Notes: generated by a model not told the origin, from the letters alone. A stretch of DNA of 64,000 bases from Streptomyces sp. Tu 3180 (GCF_009852415.1 NZ_WOXS01000002.1:4938001-5002000), one strand, 5' to 3'. Positions 51,899 through 62,639 are shown, counted from the stretch's first letter. Numbers and translations are program-made.

Positions 51899-52690
51899 GT
51901 GAAGCCCACTGCCGTCCGCCGTACCGTGCTCGCCGCCTCCGCCGCCGCGCTCGCCCTGCTCGCCACCGCCTGTGGCGGCTCCGGCGACGAGGGCAAGGGC
52001 GACGAGGGCAAGGGCAAGGCCGACTCGACCGCCTCCGCCTCCGCCGCTCCGGCGGCCAAGGCGCTGACCGCCGCCGAACTGGAGAAGGCCGCGCTGGTGC
52101 AGGCGGACGTCGAGGAGGGCAAGGTGGCGACGAAGCTGCCCGCCACGGACGACCTCGCCGCGGACAAGGTCAAGGCCGAGGACGAGGCCTGCCAGCCGCT
52201 CGCGTACACGCTGTCGGCCGTGCCCGTCGGCTCGCCGGCCGCGACGGTGAAGCGGTCCTGGACGGGCGAGCCGAAGAAGCCGGCCGGGGACGCCGACCCC
52301 GAGGAGGCCCTGCTCGCCGGTCTCGACACGGAGAAGGTCCTGATCGCGCTCGCCTCCTACGAGGACGGCGGCGCCGAGCAGGCCGTCAAGGACGTGGACG
52401 CCGCCGTCGGCAAGTGCGCCGGAGGCTTCACGTTCACCGCCGCCGGCGAGAAGCTCCAGATCCTGAAGGTCGAGAAGACCCAGGAGCCCGGCGGCGCCGA
52501 CGAGGCGCTCGCGATCACGGCGACCCTGGCCGCGGACGAGGGCATCGAGGCGCCCATGAAGGTGGTCGTCGCCCGCAAGGGTGCCACCGTCGTCACCTTC
52601 GCCGCCCTCAACGTCGCCTCCGCCGCCACCGGAAAGGACTTCGACTTCCCGGTGAAGGTCGCCGACGCCCAGCTCGCCAAGCTCGGCTGA
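51899..52690 (+). CDS. Secreted lipoprotein of unknown function
   Basis: The 263-residue product has a classic lipoprotein signal with lipobox LLATAC at about residues 20-25. A Gly/Lys/Asp-rich linker and a folded domain with two conserved-looking cysteines (EACQPLAY and VGKCAGGF) follow. No enzymatic motif is visible. It starts with GTG at 51899, after AAAGAG. A strong terminator follows it, so it is probably transcribed alone. Confidence 0.85.
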   Translation: MKPTAVRRTVLAASAAALALLATACGGSGDEGKGDEGKGKADSTASASAAPAAKALTAAELEKAALVQADVEEGKVATKLPATDDLAADKVKAEDEACQPLAYTLSAVPVGSPAATVKRSWTGEPKKPAGDADPEEALLAGLDTEKVLIALASYEDGGAEQAVKDVDAAVGKCAGGFTFTAAGEKLQILKVEKTQEPGGADEALAITATLAADEGIEAPMKVVVARKGATVVTFAALNVASAATGKDFDFPVKVADAQLAKLG

Positions 52691-52717
52691 TCCGGGCCGG
52701 CCGGCGCCGGAACGCCT

Positions 52718-52752
52718 GAGGCCCGCACCCCTCGCGGAGGGGTGCGGGCCTC
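52718..52752 (+). terminator. Terminator after the lipoprotein gene
   Basis: A perfect 15-bp stem (52718-52732 with 52738-52752) with a 5-base loop, followed by GTCGTTCC. Confidence 0.85.
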
Positions 52753-52885
52753 GTCGTTCCCGCCGGTCCCCGCCGGTCCGTGAGGTCCGGGTGGCTGCGG
52801 AACGGGTTCGTACGGGGGTGGGAATTTCCGATTTCGGGCAGGCGGAGGCTCTTTTCGGCGGCTGACGGACCGTAGGCTGCCGGGC

Positions 52886-54733
<1,848 letters not shown>

Positions 54734-54911
54734 GTCTTCAGGGCGTCGAGGAAGGCGGTGAAGGCTCCGGCCGGGAAGGTGAGGGTCGCCCTGGCCGGGG
54801 CCTTCGAGTCGCGGACGCCGACATGTGTGGGAGTGTCCGCGATCTCGACACAGTCGTTACCGTCATCGGGGCCTGAGTAGGACGACTTGCGCCAGTTGTC
54901 CATCGGGTGCC

Positions 54912-55748
54912 TCACAGCTCTTTGGTCAGACGGTGGATGAAGTCACGCGACCGTTCCGGTTCCAGTGACGCGGCTTCGATTTTACGGAAACGCATTCGAT
55001 AGGCGCCGAGCTGTGCCTCGGCGTCGATGAAGGCCGAACCGTGGGGTGCGTCGCGCACGACCGTGTCCAGTCTGGGAACGGGACCGCCCACGTATGTCAT
55101 GGTGCCTGCGGCCAGGCCGAAACCGTCCAGGTCGAAGGGAATGACGCGCACGGTGATGTGGTCCGCCTCGGACGCCTCCAGGAGTGCGCCGAGCTGAGCG
55201 CGGGACGTCGCGCGGTCACCGACCCGGATGCGCAGGGCCGCTTCGTGCACCACCAGCTTGTACGGGAAGCTGATCTGCTGGCGTGCCATCCGGTGCCGCA
55301 CGCGCAGTTCCAGCTCTTCGGCGGTCAGTTCGGGCACCCTGGCGGAGAAGACGGCCCGAGCGTAGTCCTCGGTCTGCAGCAGGCCCGGTACGTAGAGGAC
55401 CGCCACCTCGTTGCGGAACGTGGCGTAGTGGTCCAGTTCGGCGAGGTCGAGGAACGACGCGGGCAGCCGCCACCGGTACTCCTCCCACCAGCCGTGCGTT
55501 CGGTCGGTGGCCATCGCCACCAACGCGTCGATGAACTCCTCGTCCGTGCACGCGTAGTGGGAGGCCAGCCGACGCAGGCGTTCTTCGCTCACTCCCGCGA
55601 TGCCGGACTCGATCTGGCTGATCTGCACGGAGTTCACACCGAGCAGTGCTGCTGCCTCGCGGGCGCTGAGGCCCGCCGCCTCGCGGAGTCTGCGGAGTTC
55701 GACCGCCAGTCGTCTCTGTCGCGCCGTTGGCTCGCGCCTGGTTCCCAT
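54912..55748 (-). CDS. XRE-family regulator with DUF5753 domain
   Basis: The 278-residue product has an N-terminal helix-turn-helix (LSAREAAALLGVNSVQISQI, about residues 28-50) and a C-terminal DUF5753 (Scr1-like) domain with YVPGLLQTEDYARAV and VRVIPFDLDGFG. Together with DUF397 and the divergent ATPase it forms the trio related to the WhiJ and AbaA developmental loci of Streptomyces. The ATG at 55748 follows AAGGGG; a TTG at 55766 is less likely. Confidence 0.92.
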   Translation of the reverse strand: MGTRREPTARQRRLAVELRRLREAAGLSAREAAALLGVNSVQISQIESGIAGVSEERLRRLASHYACTDEEFIDALVAMATDRTHGWWEEYRWRLPASFLDLAELDHYATFRNEVAVLYVPGLLQTEDYARAVFSARVPELTAEELELRVRHRMARQQISFPYKLVVHEAALRIRVGDRATSRAQLGALLEASEADHITVRVIPFDLDGFGLAAGTMTYVGGPVPRLDTVVRDAPHGSAFIDAEAQLGAYRMRFRKIEAASLEPERSRDFIHRLTKEL

Positions 55749-55950
55749 CGGTGCCCCTTGGTTCAACGCGCTTGTGAGGACGACTCTTTCAGGTTCAGAT
55801 TACGGGATCGGCTTGCCTGGTCATAAAACAAAGGTCTACTTTCAGTGATGTTACGTGAGCGCAGCGGAAGCGCACCGCCCCGTCATGACGGCTGCGGCAA
55901 CGACACCGCTCGCGAGCCGCAACTCCCCTTTATTCGAACGGAGTTCACGC

Positions 55951-56364
55951 ATGCCCGAAAACGAGTCCTGGGAGTACTCCCTCTCCATCCCGAACGACCC
56001 CCGCGCCGTCACCGTCAGTCGCCGCACCCTGCGGCTCATCCTCACGGTGCACGGGCTGATCCGGCTCGTGGACGTCGCCGAACTGCTCGCCGCCGAGCTC
56101 GTCGCCAACGCCGTCCTGCACACCAAGGGGCCCGCGGCCCTGCGGGTGGGCCGGGCCGCCGGGGTGCTGCGGATCGGGGCGTGGGACGCCGATCCCCGGC
56201 CGCCCGAACCGCCGCTGCCCTTCGACCGGGCCGCGGAGCTGGGTCTGGAGGAGGGGCGCGGGCTGGCGCTGGTGCGGGCGTGCTCCGACCTGTGGGGGTG
56301 GCAACCGCTGTCCCGGGAGGGCAGCCGGGGGAAGTACGTGTGGTGCGAGCTGGACGCGGCGTAG
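55951..56364 (+). CDS. Anti-sigma-factor-like ATP-binding protein (HATPase_c)
   Basis: The 137-residue product is a single histidine-kinase-type ATPase domain of the SpoIIAB/RsbW group. The N box is AAELVANAVLHTKG, the G1 region is RIGAWDADPRPPEP and the G2-like loop is EEGRGLALVRACSD. It is divergent from the XRE regulator gene and completes the XRE/DUF397/ATPase trio. The ATG at 55951 follows CGGAG. It may be an anti-sigma factor or simply a partner of the regulator. Confidence 0.88.
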   Translation: MPENESWEYSLSIPNDPRAVTVSRRTLRLILTVHGLIRLVDVAELLAAELVANAVLHTKGPAALRVGRAAGVLRIGAWDADPRPPEPPLPFDRAAELGLEEGRGLALVRACSDLWGWQPLSREGSRGKYVWCELDAA

Positions 56365-56474
56365 GGCGACCGGGCCGACGTGCGCGGATTCCCCCAAGAA
56401 TGTGAAATTAACGTGGAGTTGGGGGGCGTGTGCGGAAGGCGCCGGGGCACTCGTGAGACCGGAGGTTGATACAC

Positions 56475-56645
56475 ATGGTTCCCCTTCTTCTGGTTCTCCT
56501 GCTGGCGCTGATCCTGTTCGGCGCGGGTTTCGCGCTCGAGGCGCTGTGGTGGATCGCGGTCGTCGTGCTCGTGGTGTGGCTGCTGGGCTTCTTCGTCCGC
56601 CCGGCCGGCACGGGCGGGCGGCGCGGCCGCTGGTACCGCTGGTAG
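56475..56645 (+). CDS. Small hydrophobic membrane protein (lmo0937/DUF5670-like)
   Basis: The 56-residue product MVPLLLVLLLALILFGAGFA has two membrane helices separated by a short turn (ALEALWWIAVVVLVVWLL) and an Arg/Gly-rich end (GGRRGRWYRW). This matches small membrane proteins named after Listeria lmo0937. CGGAGG lies eight bases upstream of the ATG. A very strong terminator follows, so it is probably a single-gene transcript. The function is unknown. Confidence 0.85.
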   Translation: MVPLLLVLLLALILFGAGFALEALWWIAVVVLVVWLLGFFVRPAGTGGRRGRWYRW

Positions 56646-56656
56646 ACGGCGGAATG

Positions 56657-56697
56657 TGTGCGAAGGGCCCCGGTGAACCACCGGGGCCCTTCGCACA
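56657..56697 (+). terminator. 19-bp perfect terminator hairpin
   Basis: The arms 56657-56675 and 56679-56697 are perfectly complementary with a 3-base loop. It lies 12 bases after the small membrane protein gene. Confidence 0.9.
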
Positions 56698-56839
56698 GGG
56701 GGAGAAAGAGTGAAATCGGGCGTGGGGGGCGGGCCGGAGGGCACCCGCCCGTCCGTCGGGCGCCGGTGCGCAGGGGAACCGGCACCTCCACTCCGGCGCC
56801 CGACACCCTGCGGGGCCGCGGACTCGTAGGGTGCTGCAC

Positions 56840-57211
56840 ATGAGCATCATCGGAGTCGGGATCGACGTGGCCGAGATCGAACGGTTCGCGGCGTCGCTGG
56901 AGCGCACGCCCGCGCTGGCCCAGCGGCTGTTCCTGGAGAGCGAGCTGCTGCTGCCCAGCGGGGAGCGGCGGGGCGTCGCCTCGCTGGCCGCGCGGTTCGC
57001 CGCCAAGGAGGCGCTGGCCAAGGCGCTCGGCGCGCCCAGCGGGCTGTACTGGACCGACGCCGAGGTGTGGTGCGAGGACAGCGGGCAGCCGCGGCTGCGG
57101 GTGAAGGGGACGGTGGCGGCCCGGGCCGCCGAACTGGGCGTGCGGTCCTGGCACGTGTCGCTCAGCCATGACGCCGGGGTGGCGTCGGCGGTCGTCATCG
57201 CGGAGGGGTGA
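56840..57211 (+). CDS. acpS: Holo-acyl-carrier-protein synthase
   Basis: The 123-residue enzyme moves the phosphopantetheine arm from CoA to acyl carrier protein. The magnesium and CoA motifs are GVGIDVAEIERF and AARFAAKEALAKALG. The ATG at 56840 was chosen because it begins the conserved MSIIGVG; TAGGGT lies seven bases upstream and no ribosome-binding site is present, so the mRNA may be leaderless. Confidence 0.96.
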   Translation: MSIIGVGIDVAEIERFAASLERTPALAQRLFLESELLLPSGERRGVASLAARFAAKEALAKALGAPSGLYWTDAEVWCEDSGQPRLRVKGTVAARAAELGVRSWHVSLSHDAGVASAVVIAEG

Positions 57212-57215
57212 CGTC

Positions 57216-57338
57216 GTGTCGGCCTTCCCCGGGACGGGTGTCGACCTGCCGGTCTGGGGCGACGTGTTCCTCGTCGTCGCCGCGGTGCTCACCGTGGTCC
57301 TCGCCCTCGTACGGCTGCTGCGGAACCGGCGCCGATGA
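57216..57338 (+). CDS. Small single-span membrane protein
   Basis: A 40-residue ORF starts with GTG at 57216 and has GGAGGGG seven bases upstream, partly inside the end of acpS. It reads VSAFPGTGVDLPVWGDVFLV, then a hydrophobic helix (VVAAVLTVVLALV) and a basic end (RLLRNRRR), which fits a membrane anchor with the positive end inside. Third positions are GC-rich. It lies between acpS and the sigma factor gene. The role is unknown. Confidence 0.65.
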   Translation: MSAFPGTGVDLPVWGDVFLVVAAVLTVVLALVRLLRNRRR

Positions 57339-57432
57339 CTTGGGCAAGGGGGAGGCGTGCTTCGCGTGGACCGGGGTAGACGCGGTTGAGCCGGTGCCGA
57401 GAGCGGGGCCGACCGACCAGGGAGGGTGAACA

Positions 57433-58290
57433 GTGACGTCGACGATGGCGCGGACCGACCAGGCTCAGACTGCTCAGACCGTGACCGGGCTGCCGGAGGT
57501 CGCCGAGCCCGGGCAGGTCGCGCCGAAGGACGCCCGTGAGCTGTCCAGGCTGTTCTTCCGGCAGCTGGCGGTGCTGGAGGAGGGCACGCCCGAGTACCAG
57601 TACGCGCGCAACACGCTGATCGAGATGAACATGTCCCTGGTCCGCTTCGCGGCCGGCCGGTTCCGCAGCCGCGGGCCGGAGGAGATGGAGGACATCGTCC
57701 AGGTCGGCATGATCGGTCTGATCAAGGCCATCGACCGGTTCGAGCTGTCCCGCGAGGTGGAGTTCACCTCCTTCGCGATCCCCTACATCGTCGGCGAGAT
57801 GAAGCGGTTCTTCCGGGACACCTCCTGGTCCGTGCACGTCCCGCGCCGCCTCCAGGAAGCGCGCGTGCAGCTCGCCCGCGCCACCGAGGAGCTGCGCACC
57901 CGTCTGGGCCGCACTCCCACGGTCAAGGAGCTCGCGCAGTTGATGAGCCTGACCGAGGACGAGGTCATCGAGGCGCGGATCGCCGCCAACGGCTACAACT
58001 CCGCCTCGCTGGACGCGGCCATAGGCAGTGAACCGGACGGCGAGAGCGTGCTGGCGGACTTCATCGGCACCGAGGACGCCGCCCTGGAGCTGGTCGAGGA
58101 CTTCCACGCCCTGGCTCCGATGATCGCCGAGCTCGACGAGCGCGAACGCAAGATCGTCCACTGGCGCTTCGTCGAGGAGCTGACCCAGGCGGAGATCGGC
58201 GAGCGGCTCGGCTGCTCCCAGATGCACGTCTCGCGGCTGCTGTCGCGCACGCTGAAGCGGCTGCGGGAAGGCATGCTCACCACGGACTGA
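57433..58290 (+). CDS. SigB/SigF-family RNA polymerase sigma factor
   Basis: The 285-residue protein has regions 2 (DIVQVGMIGLIKAIDRFELS), 3 (VKELAQLMSLTEDEVIEARI) and 4 (LTQAEIGERLGCSQMHVSRL). It belongs to the stress and sporulation group 3 sigma factors, of which streptomycetes have several. The Ser/Thr/Gln-rich N-terminus is usual. It starts with GTG; GGGAGG lies upstream. No anti-sigma gene is next to it, though an HATPase_c gene lies 1.1 kb upstream. A GGGTAG at 57374-57379 could be part of a SigB-type promoter. Confidence 0.92.
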   Translation: MTSTMARTDQAQTAQTVTGLPEVAEPGQVAPKDARELSRLFFRQLAVLEEGTPEYQYARNTLIEMNMSLVRFAAGRFRSRGPEEMEDIVQVGMIGLIKAIDRFELSREVEFTSFAIPYIVGEMKRFFRDTSWSVHVPRRLQEARVQLARATEELRTRLGRTPTVKELAQLMSLTEDEVIEARIAANGYNSASLDAAIGSEPDGESVLADFIGTEDAALELVEDFHALAPMIAELDERERKIVHWRFVEELTQAEIGERLGCSQMHVSRLLSRTLKRLREGMLTTD

Positions 58291-58319
58291 CCACGGGCCG
58301 GGCGAGGACGGGCGCGGGT

Positions 58320-58353
58320 GCGCGGGGTGCGGTGGGTGGACCGCACCCCGCGC
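58320..58353. terminator. Terminator between the sigma factor gene and the beta-helix gene
   Basis: A perfect 14-bp stem (58320-58333 with 58340-58353) with a 6-base loop serves the two convergent genes. Confidence 0.8.
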
Positions 58354-58363
58354 GGTGCGTCCG

Positions 58364-59545
58364 CTAGCAGATCGACTGGCTGCTGTTCACCAGCCGGTTG
58401 TTGCGGAACGTCGTGTTCTCGCCGCAGGGGCTCTCCCGGACCGACGAGTCCGTCACCGTGAGGTTCTGGATGGTGATGTCCTTGTTGTTCGGGAACTCCG
58501 AGCGGGCCGCCAGGCGGATCTCGCCGCCGCCCGTGACCGTGCCGCTCTGGGCGGCGAGGTTCACGTTGTAGCAGTTCTCGATCAGGATCGCGTTGTTGCC
58601 GGTGTGCGAGAGCGTCACCCGGTCGATCGTCGCGCCGCCGCTCTCCGAGACGCAGAACACGCCGCGCCCGCCGCCGCGGGCGACGACCTCGCCCACGCGG
58701 ATGTTGGTGGCGTAGGAACTGCCGATCCGCCCGTTGCGGTTGGCCATGCGGAAGGCGGCGTAGCCGGTGCCGGTGCCCGCGTTCTCCGCGTCCACCCTGG
58801 TGACCGTGGCGTTGATCGTCTGGTTCAGCAGCAGGCCCGACTCGCCGACGTTGCGGGCGGTGACCGTGCCGACGGTGAGGCCGTCGACGCCGTAGGTCTC
58901 CACGGCGTGGCTGGACGCGCCGGAGACGTAGACGTTGTCGATGCGCACGTTGCGCGTCCACTGGCTGGTGTCGCCGCGGTTGTCGATGCGGACGCCGAGC
59001 CCGCCCGACAGGCGCATGTCGATCTGGCCGAGGACCACGTTCTGCACGTTGCGCAGGAAGATCCCGTACAGCGGGGCGCCGGTGACGCTGAGGTGCTGGA
59101 CCTCGATGTCCCGGGTGCCGCGGGAGTAGACCGGGGCCTGGTCGCCGGAGCCGCTGCCGGTGACGTTGATGGTGCCGCACACGTCGAGCACGGTGTAGCT
59201 GGGCAGCGAGATGCGCGAACCGGCGGAGACGGAGCCCGAGCCGCGGACCACCACCCGTTCCTTGCTGGTGCGGCCGGGGGACAGGCTGTTGACCGCCGCC
59301 TGGACGGCCGCGCGCATATCGGTCCCGGTGTACACGGTGCTGCCGCCGCGGCGGGCGGTCCAGGTGCCGCCGCTCTGCACGGCCTCGGCCTGGTAGGAGC
59401 CGTCACCGCAGGCCGCGGCCCGGGCGGGGGCCGGAGCGGCGGTGCCCGCGCCCGTGGCGGCGCCGGCGGGGGCCGTCATGGTGCCGGCCGCGGTGAGGAG
59501 GGCGGTGGCGCCGGCTGCGGCGAGGAGTGCGGCTCTGCGTCCCAT
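58364..59545 (-). CDS. Secreted right-handed beta-helix protein
   Basis: The 393-residue product has a signal peptide (MGRRAALLAAAGATALLTAA, ending near AGAA). The rest shows the short repeated strands of a pectate-lyase-like parallel beta-helix (VLDVCGTINVTG, DIEVQHLSVTGA, NVVLGQIDMRLSGG, NVRIDNVYVSGAS). Four to six cysteines suggest disulfides. It may bind or cut a polysaccharide; no catalytic residues can be named. The ATG is at 59545. A LacI-type operator lies about 35 bases upstream. Confidence 0.85.
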   Translation of the reverse strand: MGRRAALLAAAGATALLTAAGTMTAPAGAATGAGTAAPAPARAAACGDGSYQAEAVQSGGTWTARRGGSTVYTGTDMRAAVQAAVNSLSPGRTSKERVVVRGSGSVSAGSRISLPSYTVLDVCGTINVTGSGSGDQAPVYSRGTRDIEVQHLSVTGAPLYGIFLRNVQNVVLGQIDMRLSGGLGVRIDNRGDTSQWTRNVRIDNVYVSGASSHAVETYGVDGLTVGTVTARNVGESGLLLNQTINATVTRVDAENAGTGTGYAAFRMANRNGRIGSSYATNIRVGEVVARGGGRGVFCVSESGGATIDRVTLSHTGNNAILIENCYNVNLAAQSGTVTGGGEIRLAARSEFPNNKDITIQNLTVTDSSVRESPCGENTTFRNNRLVNSSQSIC

Positions 59546-59570
59546 GGGTCCTCTGCTTCCGTCGTCGAAC

Positions 59571-59591
59571 CGATTCGACTGAATCGATTCA
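59571..59591. promoter_or_regulatory. LacI-type operator upstream of the beta-helix gene
   Basis: TGAATCGATTCA (59580-59591) is a perfect palindrome with a central CG, as in LacI-family sites. It overlaps a second inverted repeat, CGATTC-GACT-GAATCG (59571-59586). GAACCGATTC just upstream (59567-59576) is a further half-like copy. Confidence 0.65.
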
Positions 59592-59645
59592 TCCTGTGGG
59601 GGGCGGAGAGTTTGGCAAGGGCATGCCAGTGACGTCAATGGCCGC

Positions 59646-59735
59646 GACCGGCTCGCGGACGACCGGCTCGCGGACGACCGGCTCGCGGACGGCCGGCTCG
59701 CGGACGGCCGGCTCGCGGACGGCAGGCTCGTGGAC
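59646..59735 (+). repeat. 15-bp tandem repeat, six units
   Basis: Units of GACCGGCTCGCGGAC repeat head to tail: three identical copies, two with GGCC and one more diverged. The period is a multiple of three and all units stay open in several frames. It lies between the beta-helix gene and nnrD. Confidence 0.95.
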
Positions 59736-59750
59736 GGCAGGCGGCCGGCT

Positions 59751-59795
59751 CCGGCGGTACGGGAGTCGAACCGGCCCCGGCGGTACGGGAGTCGA
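59751..59795 (+). repeat. 19-bp direct repeat pair before nnrD
   Basis: CCGGCGGTACGGGAGTCGA occurs at 59751-59769 and again at 59777-59795, 26 bp apart, just upstream of the nnrD start. Confidence 0.9.
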
Positions 59796-59822
59796 CCGGC
59801 CGTGTGCGGGAGACTCGGACGC

Positions 59823-61256
59823 ATGCGGACTGCGTACAGCGTGGAGACGGTCAGGGCGGCGGAACGGGAACTGATGGCACGGCTGCCGGAGGGGGCGCTG
59901 ATGCAGCGCGCCGCCGCCGGGCTCGCCGCGGCCTGCGCGGACCTGCTGGGGCGGGTGTACGGCAGCCGGGTCGTGCTGCTGGTCGGCAGCGGCGACAACG
60001 GCGGTGACGCCCTGTACGCCGGCGCCCGGCTGGCCCGGCGCGGCGCGGGGGTGAGCGCGGTGCTGCTCGCGCCGGAGCGCGCCCACGCCGGAGGGCTCGC
60101 GGCGCTGCGCCGGGCGGGCGGCCGGACGGTGGGCGCGGAGGCGGCCGAGGGGCTGATCGGGCGGGCCGATCTCGTCGTCGACGGCATCGTCGGGATCGGC
60201 GGCAGGGGCGGCCTGCGCCCGGAGGCGGAACGCCTGGCCGACGCCGCCGCGCGGGCGCGGGCCGCGGTGGTCGCCGTGGACCTGCCGAGCGGGGTCGACG
60301 CGGACACCGGGGAAGTGCGGGGGACGGCGGTCCGGGCCGACCTCACGGTGACCTTCGGGACGCACAAGCCGGGCCTGCTGATCGACCCGGCGCGGGAGCA
60401 CGCCGGGTCGGTGCGGCTGGTCGACATCGGGCTGGAGCTGCCGGCGGAACCCGGCCTGGAGGCGCTGCAGCACGCGGACGTGGCCCGGCTGCTGCCGGTG
60501 CCGGCCGCCGAGAGCGACAAGTACCGGCGGGGCGTCGTCGGCATCGCGGCCGGGTCCGCCCGCTACCCGGGGGCCGCGGTGCTCGCGGTGGCGGGGGCAC
60601 TGCGCGGCGGTGCGGGGGCCGTGCGGTACGTCGGTCCCGCCGGGCAGGCCGTGATCGCCCGCTTCCCCGAGACACTGGTGTCGGACCGGGGGCCGAAGCA
60701 CGCGGGGCGGGTGCAGTCCTGGGTGGTCGGGCCGGGGGCCGGGGACGACGCGGCGACCGTCGCGGAGGTGCTGGCGGCGGACGTGCCGGTGCTGATCGAC
60801 GCGGACGGGCTGCGGCTGGCCGAGCCGTCGGCGGTACGGGCGCGCCGGGCGCCGACCCTGATGACCCCGCACGCCGGGGAGGCCGCCGCGCTGCTCGGCG
60901 TCGAACGGCACGAGGTCGAGGACGGCCGGCTGTCCGCGGTGCGGGAACTGGCGGCGCGGTACGGGGCCACCGTGCTGCTCAAGGGCTCGACGACCCTGGT
61001 CGCCGACGCGGGCGGCGGACCCGTGCGGGTGAACCCGACCGGCACGTCCTGGCTGGCCACGGCGGGCAGCGGGGACGTGCTGTCGGGCCTCGCGGGATCG
61101 CTGCTGGCGGCGGGCCTGCCGGCGCTGGACGCGGGGAGCGCGGCGGCGTACCTGCACGGCCTGGCGGGCCGCTTCGCGGCGGACGGGGCGCCGGTGGGGG
61201 CGCACGACGTGGCGGAGGAGATCGCGGCGGCCTGGCGGAGCGTCGTGCGCGGATGA
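59823..61256 (+). CDS. nnrD: Bifunctional NAD(P)H-hydrate epimerase and dehydratase
   Basis: The 477-residue enzyme repairs hydrated NADH and NADPH. The N-terminal epimerase half has LVGSGDNGGDALYAGARLA and VDLPSGVDADTGEV. The C-terminal ADP-dependent dehydratase half has VVGPGAGDD, LMTPHAGEAAALL and the NPTGTSWLATAGSGDVLSG motif. The ATG at 59823 begins MRTAYSVETVRAAEREL, typical of the family. GGGAG lies ten bases upstream. alr follows. Confidence 0.94.
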   Translation: MRTAYSVETVRAAERELMARLPEGALMQRAAAGLAAACADLLGRVYGSRVVLLVGSGDNGGDALYAGARLARRGAGVSAVLLAPERAHAGGLAALRRAGGRTVGAEAAEGLIGRADLVVDGIVGIGGRGGLRPEAERLADAAARARAAVVAVDLPSGVDADTGEVRGTAVRADLTVTFGTHKPGLLIDPAREHAGSVRLVDIGLELPAEPGLEALQHADVARLLPVPAAESDKYRRGVVGIAAGSARYPGAAVLAVAGALRGGAGAVRYVGPAGQAVIARFPETLVSDRGPKHAGRVQSWVVGPGAGDDAATVAEVLAADVPVLIDADGLRLAEPSAVRARRAPTLMTPHAGEAAALLGVERHEVEDGRLSAVRELAARYGATVLLKGSTTLVADAGGGPVRVNPTGTSWLATAGSGDVLSGLAGSLLAAGLPALDAGSAAAYLHGLAGRFAADGAPVGAHDVAEEIAAAWRSVVRG

Positions 61257-61358
61257 GGCACGTCCCGGCGGGGCGCCGTGCGGGGACACGGGCCGCGGGC
61301 GCCGGGCACGCCCCCCGGTGCACGGGGGGCGTCGTACCGCTCTGAGACACTGGGCGGG

Positions 61359-62531
61359 ATGAACGAGACAGCTGCCCAGCGGACCGCCCACCTGCGGGCC
61401 CGTGCCGAGATCGACCTGGCCGCCGTGCGGGCCAACGTGCGCGTCCTGCGGGAGCGCGCGCCCGGCGCCGCCCTCATGGCCGTGGTCAAGGCCGACGGGT
61501 ACGGGCACGGCGCGGCCGCCTGCGCGCGGGCGGCTGTCGAGGCCGGGGCGACCTGGCTGGGCACGGCCACGCCGCAGGAGGCGCTCGCGCTGCGCGCGCC
61601 CGGCGCCGGCGTGCCCGCCGACGTGCGGATCATGTGCTGGCTGTGGACGCCCGGCGGACCGTGGCGGGAGGCGATCGAGGCCGACCTCGACGTGTCCCTG
61701 AGCGACGTGTGGGCGCTGGAGGAGGTCCGGCGGGCCGCCCGCCTCGCGGGACGGGCCGCGCGGGTGCAGCTCAAGGCCGACACCGGGCTCGGACGCGGCG
61801 GCTGCCAGCCCGGCGACTGGGCCGGCCTGGTCGCCGGGGCCCTGCGCGCCGAGGCCGAGGGGCTGCTGCGCGTCACCGGCCTGTGGTCGCACTTCGCCTG
61901 CGCCGACGAGCCGGGGCACCCCTCCATCGCCGCCCAGCTCACCCGCTTCCGGGAGATGGTGGCGTACGCCGAGGCGCGGGGGGTGCGCCCCGAGGTGCGG
62001 CACATCGCCAACTCGCCCGCCACCCTCACCCTCCCCGAGACCCACTTCGACCTCGTCCGCCCCGGGATCGCGATGTACGGCGTCTCGCCCAGCCCCGAGA
62101 TCGGCACCCCCGCCGACTTCGGACTGCGCCCGGCGATGACCCTGTCCGCCTCCCTGGCCCTGGTGAAGCACGTCCCGGGCGGCCACGGCGTCAGCTACGG
62201 CCACCACTACGTCACCCCGGGGGCCACCACCCTGGGCCTGGTCCCCCTCGGCTACGCGGACGGCATCCCGCGCCACGCCTCCTCCGCCGGTCCCGTCCTG
62301 GTCGAGGGCAAGTGGCGCACGGTCGCGGGGCGGGTCGCGATGGACCAGTTCGTCGTCGACCTGGGCGGGGACGAGCCGGGGCCGGGGGCCGAGGCGGTCC
62401 TCTTCGGCCCCGGTGACCGCGGCGAGCCCACCGCCGAGGACTGGGCGCAGGCCGCGGGCACCATCGCGTACGAGATCGTCACCCGGATCGGAAGCCGCGT
62501 GCCGCGCGTCTATGTCAATGCGGCCCCGTGA
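61359..62531 (+). CDS. alr: Alanine racemase
   Basis: The 390-residue PLP enzyme makes D-alanine for peptidoglycan. The PLP lysine is Lys44 in VVKADGYGHG, and the catalytic tyrosine is Tyr280 in GVSYGHHY. The C-terminal beta domain includes GRVAMDQFVVDLG. The ATG at 61359 follows GGGCGGG; the frame upstream of it has no family similarity. Confidence 0.96.
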   Translation: MNETAAQRTAHLRARAEIDLAAVRANVRVLRERAPGAALMAVVKADGYGHGAAACARAAVEAGATWLGTATPQEALALRAPGAGVPADVRIMCWLWTPGGPWREAIEADLDVSLSDVWALEEVRRAARLAGRAARVQLKADTGLGRGGCQPGDWAGLVAGALRAEAEGLLRVTGLWSHFACADEPGHPSIAAQLTRFREMVAYAEARGVRPEVRHIANSPATLTLPETHFDLVRPGIAMYGVSPSPEIGTPADFGLRPAMTLSASLALVKHVPGGHGVSYGHHYVTPGATTLGLVPLGYADGIPRHASSAGPVLVEGKWRTVAGRVAMDQFVVDLGGDEPGPGAEAVLFGPGDRGEPTAEDWAQAAGTIAYEIVTRIGSRVPRVYVNAAP

Positions 62532-62639
62532 ACGGGCCGACGGCATGAACATGTTGACGCGTGCGGGGAACGGGACGGATGACCCGCGCGGAGCCGCGGG
62601 CCCCACCCCGGCCAGCGACCCGGCGAAGAGGAGCGGTAC

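Noticed and set aside
52753..52885. A glmS ribozyme upstream of glmS
   Set aside because: The 130 or so bases show no ribozyme core that I can recognise, and the element is typical of Firmicutes, not actinomycetes.
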